DNA from: Anthoceros angustus
Lineage: Eukaryota > Streptophyta > Anthocerotopsida > Anthocerotales > Anthocerotaceae
NCBI GenBank assembly: GCA_010909165.1
Contig: VJWM01000011.1
Location: 372,001 to 436,000, forward strand
Length of the DNA: 64,000 nt
Direction: 5' to 3'
Position 1 is the first letter of the stretch; each line of letters begins with the position of its first letter. A program made the translations under genes and the position numbers. Positions 59,842 to 64,000 of this stretch are shown here, one piece after another. The notes beneath the pieces are model-generated. The model saw nothing but the letters and a program-made list of their open reading frames with translations. It had not been told where the DNA came from and made no database searches.

Positions 59842-59894
59842 TATGTATGTACCGCTATTCGCAACTTGCGTTGCGAATAGCGGTACATACATAT
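59841..59894. repeat. Perfect 25-bp hairpin with 4-base loop
   Basis: ATATGTATGTACCGCTATTC plus GCAAC (59841-59865), loop TTGC, then the exact complement (59870-59894). It begins where homology of the inverted transportin copy ends and lies 88 bp upstream of the proteasome gene start. Confidence 0.95.
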
Positions 59895-59981
59895 GTAGGT
59901 AATTACAAATATTGTAGTCCCCGTCGAGAGACTGAAGCCAATAACTCGAGGTGAGCCCTAAGACGGAGAAGATCGTGAGCG

Positions 59982-60802
59982 ATGGAGTGTGTGTTCGGCC
60001 TAGTGGGGGATGGCTTTGCGTTGCTGGTGGCAGACACTTCTGCAGTGCAGAGCATAGTGGTGCAGAAGACAACAGAAGACAAGATTCTGGCGCTAGACTC
60101 CTCTAAGCTGCTTGCCACTACCGGCGAGAATGGAGACAGAGTGCAATTCTCGGAGTACATCCAGAAGAACATCCTTCTCTACCAGTACTGCAACGCCACG
60201 CCTCTTTCCACGGCCGCTGCTGCAAATTTCACCAGAAATCAGCTGGCTCAGGCTCTTCGCAAGGTAGGTCGGAAAGCTTTTCAGACGCAAAAGAAGCTGT
60301 GCTTTGCAAGTATCTGCATTGATCTGGAATTTGCTTCGCGCTTGTGCAGAGTCCCTATTTCGTGAACATGATGATCGCAGGCTGGGATAAGGATGCAGGC
60401 CCGTCTCTTTACTACTTGGATTACATCGCCACGCTCCATAAATTGGAGAAAGGAGCCTTGGGATATGGTACGGATTGTGGTTTTCTGAGGGTTTAGGACA
60501 GCTGGTTCGTCAAGATTTTGAAATCTGAGATTGATGTTTGCTGCTTGCTGCTTGCAGCTGCGTACTTCATGCTTTCGTTGATGGATAAGTACTACAAGCC
60601 AAACTTGTCTCTCAAGGAGGCGCTGGAGCTGGTGGATAAGTGCATCGCTGAAATCAAGACCCGCCTCATTGCTGCTCCACCGAACTTTGTTATCAAGATT
60701 GTGGACAAAGACGGTGCACGACTTCTGGAATGGCGAAAGACTGTTGAAGACAACACGGGGCCGAGCACTCCTTTGCCTGTTGCCGTAGAAGCGCAAGGGT
60801 AA
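59982..60802 (+). CDS. 20S proteasome subunit beta-4 (PSMB2/PBD type)
   Basis: A non-catalytic beta-ring subunit of the 20S proteasome core. Three exons, 59982-60263, 60350-60467 and 60558-60802, join in phase to 214 residues. The start MECVFGLVGDGFALLVADTS is the family's N-terminus (no propeptide). FSEYIQKNILLYQY, TAAAANFTRNQLAQALRK, GPSLYYLDYIATLHKLEKGA, LVDKCIAEIKTRL and APPNFVIKIVDKDG follow in order. The C-terminal tail after the last block is about 20 residues longer than in many plants. The gene is intact and compact, flanked by the two arms of the inverted transportin duplication. Confidence 0.96.
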
Positions 60803-61110
60803 TAGGAAACCAGACTAGATTAATGTTTACTTTTTAAAGCGTTAACCCACATATAACCCTATGGAAGCGCGTCAAAGTCGTTCAAATATTGTTTTCGCAC
60901 TCCCTTCTGGTGGGTGGAACACGAACCGGAGGAGACGATGGCAGCTGCGATTGTGAATTCCGACTGAGATCTCGTCCCCATCTTAGGGCTTTTATCGCAC
61001 GTAGCAGCTGGACGGAGCCGCGTCTGAGCTCCACTTTGGACCATGGAGTCGTCGAGCAAGCGATCAATTGGCATGATGTGTGTGGATCAGTGATATACAG
61101 ACAAGGCAGC
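60803..61110. promoter_or_regulatory. Short intergenic, promoter of transportin-3
   Basis: About 300 bp between the proteasome stop and the transportin start. An upstream ATG frame runs through in phase from 60889, but the family alignment starts at the later Met. No named element is recognised. Confidence 0.4.
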
Positions 61111-64000
61111 ATGACTTCATCCAGCCCCAAAAAAACCTTGTTGGACGCTCTGCAAGCTCTCTATCACCACCCTCAGCCAGACATCCGAGCAGATGCCAAC
61201 GCCTGGCTGGACAAATTTCAGCGCACCAATGAGGCCTGGCAGGCATGATTTTCTTTTTCTAAGTTGCTTTCAGCTTTTGTTGCAAATGCGCTTATCTGAG
61301 CGAAGGCCTGTTTCCGTTTCTCATCTCAAGTGCCCGGTCTGAAGAAAAGAAGTCCTTGGTGTGCAGATCGCCGACAGCTTGCTGCACGAACCCAACGACA
61401 ATGTTGAAGTTCTATATTTCTGCGCTCAAACAATCCGCACCAAGGTATCAGTTTGGATCCCATAGCTTTGATTATCAGCTGCCCGCATCTGCTACGGACT
61501 GTTCTTGTCGATTTCTCTTCATTTTGTTGCGTACATCTACCTGTGCAGATTCAGCGGGACTTTGAGGACTTGCCACCAAATGCTCCTCTGTTTCTGCGTA
61601 GCTCGTTGCTGGTAATTGTTTGCGCTCGCCCTAGGAGTTTCATTCGCTGCCTTGAATTTGGGTTACGTTTACAGTGCCGAGTGTTCGTTTGGGCAGGCCC
61701 TGATTATTAAATTTCGGCAAGGACCAGCTTCTGTGCGAACCCAGGTGCTTGCATAGTCTGAGAAAACCAATGTCCAATCAATTCCTCAGATTTTCATGTC
61801 GTTCTAACTTCAGTGATCTGGCAGCTATGCCTGGCTATGGCAGCTCTTGCAACTCAATTGTCTGCAGACGAGTGGGAGGGTGGAGTAGTGAAGTGGCTTG
61901 GGAATCAACTCGGCTCTCATCCTGAGTCGATTCCTGCACTTCTGGAGCTGATTGCAGTTCTTCCTCAGGCAGGTCTTGTGGTTGTTCTTCAGAGTAAAGA
62001 TCATCTGTGTTCTTGCCACTGTGCTCAAGCTTACAGAATTGGTCTTGCAGGAAGCTACCAGCTACAAGATTGCCGTCAGGCCAGAGCAGCGACGACAGTT
62101 TCAAAGGGATCTGGTTGCAGCAGTACCAGATGCCTTTACCGTCCTCACATCATTTCTTAATAATGGGTCTCTCGAATTCCGTGAGAAGGTGCAGTTACAT
62201 ACCCCTTGAATGATTGCAATATGGTTGAATCCTTCTAGTTTCTTTATGCAAGCTATGAACGTGACACCTCATAGGATTCTGAGTGACTTTGTTGACTTTC
62301 AGGTGATCCGAGCTTTCACAAGCTGGTTGCGTATAAGTTATGGGTGGGTATCTTGGTTCTAATGTATCGCTCTTGTCTTTGGACATTATGTGCGAAAAAG
62401 CCTTCTGATGGATGTCTGTGTTCTGATGCCAGGGGGCTTGGTCCAGTGCTGGCCGCACATCCTTTGGTTGCTGCTACACTTTCTGGCCTTGATATGCCGC
62501 AGACATTCGATGCATCTGTGGATGGTACGTTGTTCTGTGAGATGATCCTGACCTGAGTGCCTGATAGTGGACTTGTGCAGTTGGGCAAGTCATTCTCACT
62601 TCCTCTACAATGTATAGTGACTTTTCTGGCTGTCTTGTGATTGAGGATGCAGTTTTTTCCTGTCAATGAATGTTCTCTAATCCAGTTATGTCCAATGGAG
62701 ATATGACCTGTTTCTGACAGAGTTAGTCTTGGACTGAAGTATTCTATACAAATCTTTGATTGGGGTCACTGGTCCTCGTATTTCTTTCTTGGGGTGGGTC
62801 TTTGTGGTGATTCTCTTGCTTGACTGGAGACTTGGGATCATCTTTTCTCTGGCCAGGTTTCGGTGGCAGCATGTTATTGGTACAATGTTTTAACCAGGGG
62901 TCTCTGATACAGGTGTATGCGAGCTCATCCGTTATACTGTGAGTGGAACTCCTGTGGACTTGGCAGCGCAAATGCCCCTTGTACAAGTCATTGTGCCAAA
63001 AGTAATGGCACTGAGACCACGGTTTGCTGTTGCTCTTAAGGTGGGTTCCCAGGTACACTTCATTCTTCCATGTTCTCCACGATTGGCCGTGACAACATGC
63101 GCTTCCATTGTAGGCGGCTGTTGCTGAACAGGAATCCCGGCAAGGAGAGGATGATATCAGCTCAGAGGAGGTATACTGGTGAAAAACAATGTGGATACTA
63201 CCGCAATTAGCCATCTTGTTGCAGTTCTCTATCACGACCTTTTGGGATGTTCTTGAATGGAAATAATATATGCGTTTCGGCAGGATGAAGAAGTCACAAA
63301 AGGCATGGCGTATCTATTTACAGAGATGGGGGAATCATATGTTGACCTTATTGCAACTGGTATGTGTAGTGTTTAGTGGACAGTTTGATAATTGAAGTCC
63401 CTCATGAGACTTCAGTCTGTTTAATGTATTGTTTTTCTGCATAAACTGTTTCAGGTTCTTCTGAGGCTCTGCTCATTGTTGAAGCTCTGGTGGAAGTGAC
63501 TTCTCATCCAAGCTTCCACATTGCTTCCATCACCTTCAATTTCTGGCACCGGCTTAGTAGGTCCTTGACTAGCAGGTGCAGCTGCTCTCTGTTTGAAATC
63601 TAATAGTGACCTGTCGTGGCTCTTAGAAGGTGATCTGTACTGTCCCTGCTTCATTGAGGAATCTTGACTGTTTGTCCATCCAGAGACACTATTGAAGAAG
63701 GTAAATCAGCCGAAGGGGAGTCAGCAGTTGAAGCGGAGAAGGAGCGGCGGTTGCAAGCCTTCAACTCTACATTTAGGCTGCTTGTATCTCTGGTAAAGAA
63801 ACGGTAGCTGTACTGATCACATTGGATGGTCAAGCTGAGGTAGTAACCTCTGTAGCAGTAACCTGCACAGTAACCTCTGTAGTCTTTGTTGTAGGTGAGC
63901 TTTCGGGTGAGTTACCCCCTTGATTTTGAATCCTGGAGAAAGGATGAACGTAGTGATTTTAAGCAGACCCGCTATGGTGAGTAGGAGGAATGGCACGGGT
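61111..64000 (+). CDS. Transportin-3/MOS14-like nuclear import receptor, partial
   Basis: An importin-beta family receptor carrying SR splicing factors into the nucleus. The gene runs off the right edge. Exons I can follow: 61111-61242, 61367-61444, 61549-61611, 61697-61744, 61825-61968, 62051-62188, 62303-62343, 62433-62524, 62913-63040, 63114-63170, 63284-63359, 63455-63560, 63684-63792 and 63895-63976, all in phase. They encode LDALQALYHHPQPDIRADAN, IADSLLHEPNDNVEVLYFCA, QTIRTK, IQRDFEDLPPNAPLFLRSSL, KFRQGPASVRTQ, AQMPLVQVIVPKVMALRPRF, DLIATGSSEALLIVEALVEV and VSFRVSYPLDFESW, as in plant MOS14. Introns after exons 1 and 5 begin with GC, not GT. Exons 5-8 lie in the right arm of the inverted repeat. 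Confidence 0.92.
61910..62758. repeat. Right arm of the 848-bp inverted repeat (inside transportin-3)
   Basis: Matches 58994-59841 in reverse orientation. The arms are separated by about 2.07 kb holding the hairpin, the proteasome gene and the first exons of transportin. Confidence 0.93.

Noticed and set aside
60889-61110. Upstream ATG for transportin-3
   Set aside because: The in-frame extension has no similarity to the family, whose N-terminus aligns at the Met at 61111.

Overview
The window is nuclear DNA of a land plant with very short introns, tightly packed genes and swimming sperm. It fits a lycophyte, most likely Selaginella; this assignment is inference. The signs are: a DYW-type pentatricopeptide (PPR) editing factor and the plastid-division dynamin ARC5/DRP5B (plants); a nexin-dynein regulatory complex subunit, DRC4 (motile flagella); introns of about 50-150 bp; and indel-riddled LTR retrotransposons. 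|| Layout. 0.3-10.7 kb: two tandem minus-strand PPR-DYW paralogues plus smaller relics. The left copy is shattered and carries an expanded array of a 306-bp PPR-triplet unit. The right copy is mostly open, with one frameshifted unit. 11.3-18.1 kb: a minus-strand run of DRC4, dihydrofolate synthetase and coatomer epsilon. 18.1-18.4 kb: a shared divergent promoter. 18.4-20.5 kb: plus-strand BUD13 with a long DLSPPR repeat tract. 20.5-24.8 kb: a decayed LINE and sequence I cannot assign. || 24.8-47.6 kb is retrotransposon. An old minus-strand Ty3/gypsy element was split inside its integrase by a younger Ty3/gypsy element (27,080-42,076) that has LTRs of 4.3 and 5.4 kb, a primer-binding site and a candidate 5-bp target duplication. 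The split older element is the most unusual object here. Between protease and reverse transcriptase it carries remnants of a cytosine-5 DNA methyltransferase, and after the integrase it carries a complete C4HC3 PHD finger. It therefore looks like a retrotransposon that encoded both a DNA-methylation writer and a chromatin reader. || 48.8-64 kb: plus-strand host genes. DRP5B has 17 exons. An IRG-like GTPase follows, preceded by a truncated tandem copy made by a 1.18-kb duplication with 7-bp microhomology. Then come the 20S proteasome beta-4 subunit and a transportin-3/MOS14 gene that runs off the right edge. An 848-bp inverted copy of transportin exons lies upstream of the proteasome gene and ends exactly at a perfect 25-bp hairpin. 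|| Working together: DRC4 serves sperm motility, DHFS makes folate, epsilon-COP serves vesicle traffic, BUD13 serves splicing, DRP5B divides plastids, PSMB2 serves the proteasome and transportin-3 imports SR splicing factors. I see no operon-like logic; the adjacency looks like ordinary compact-genome packing. I found no tRNA, rRNA or CRISPR features.
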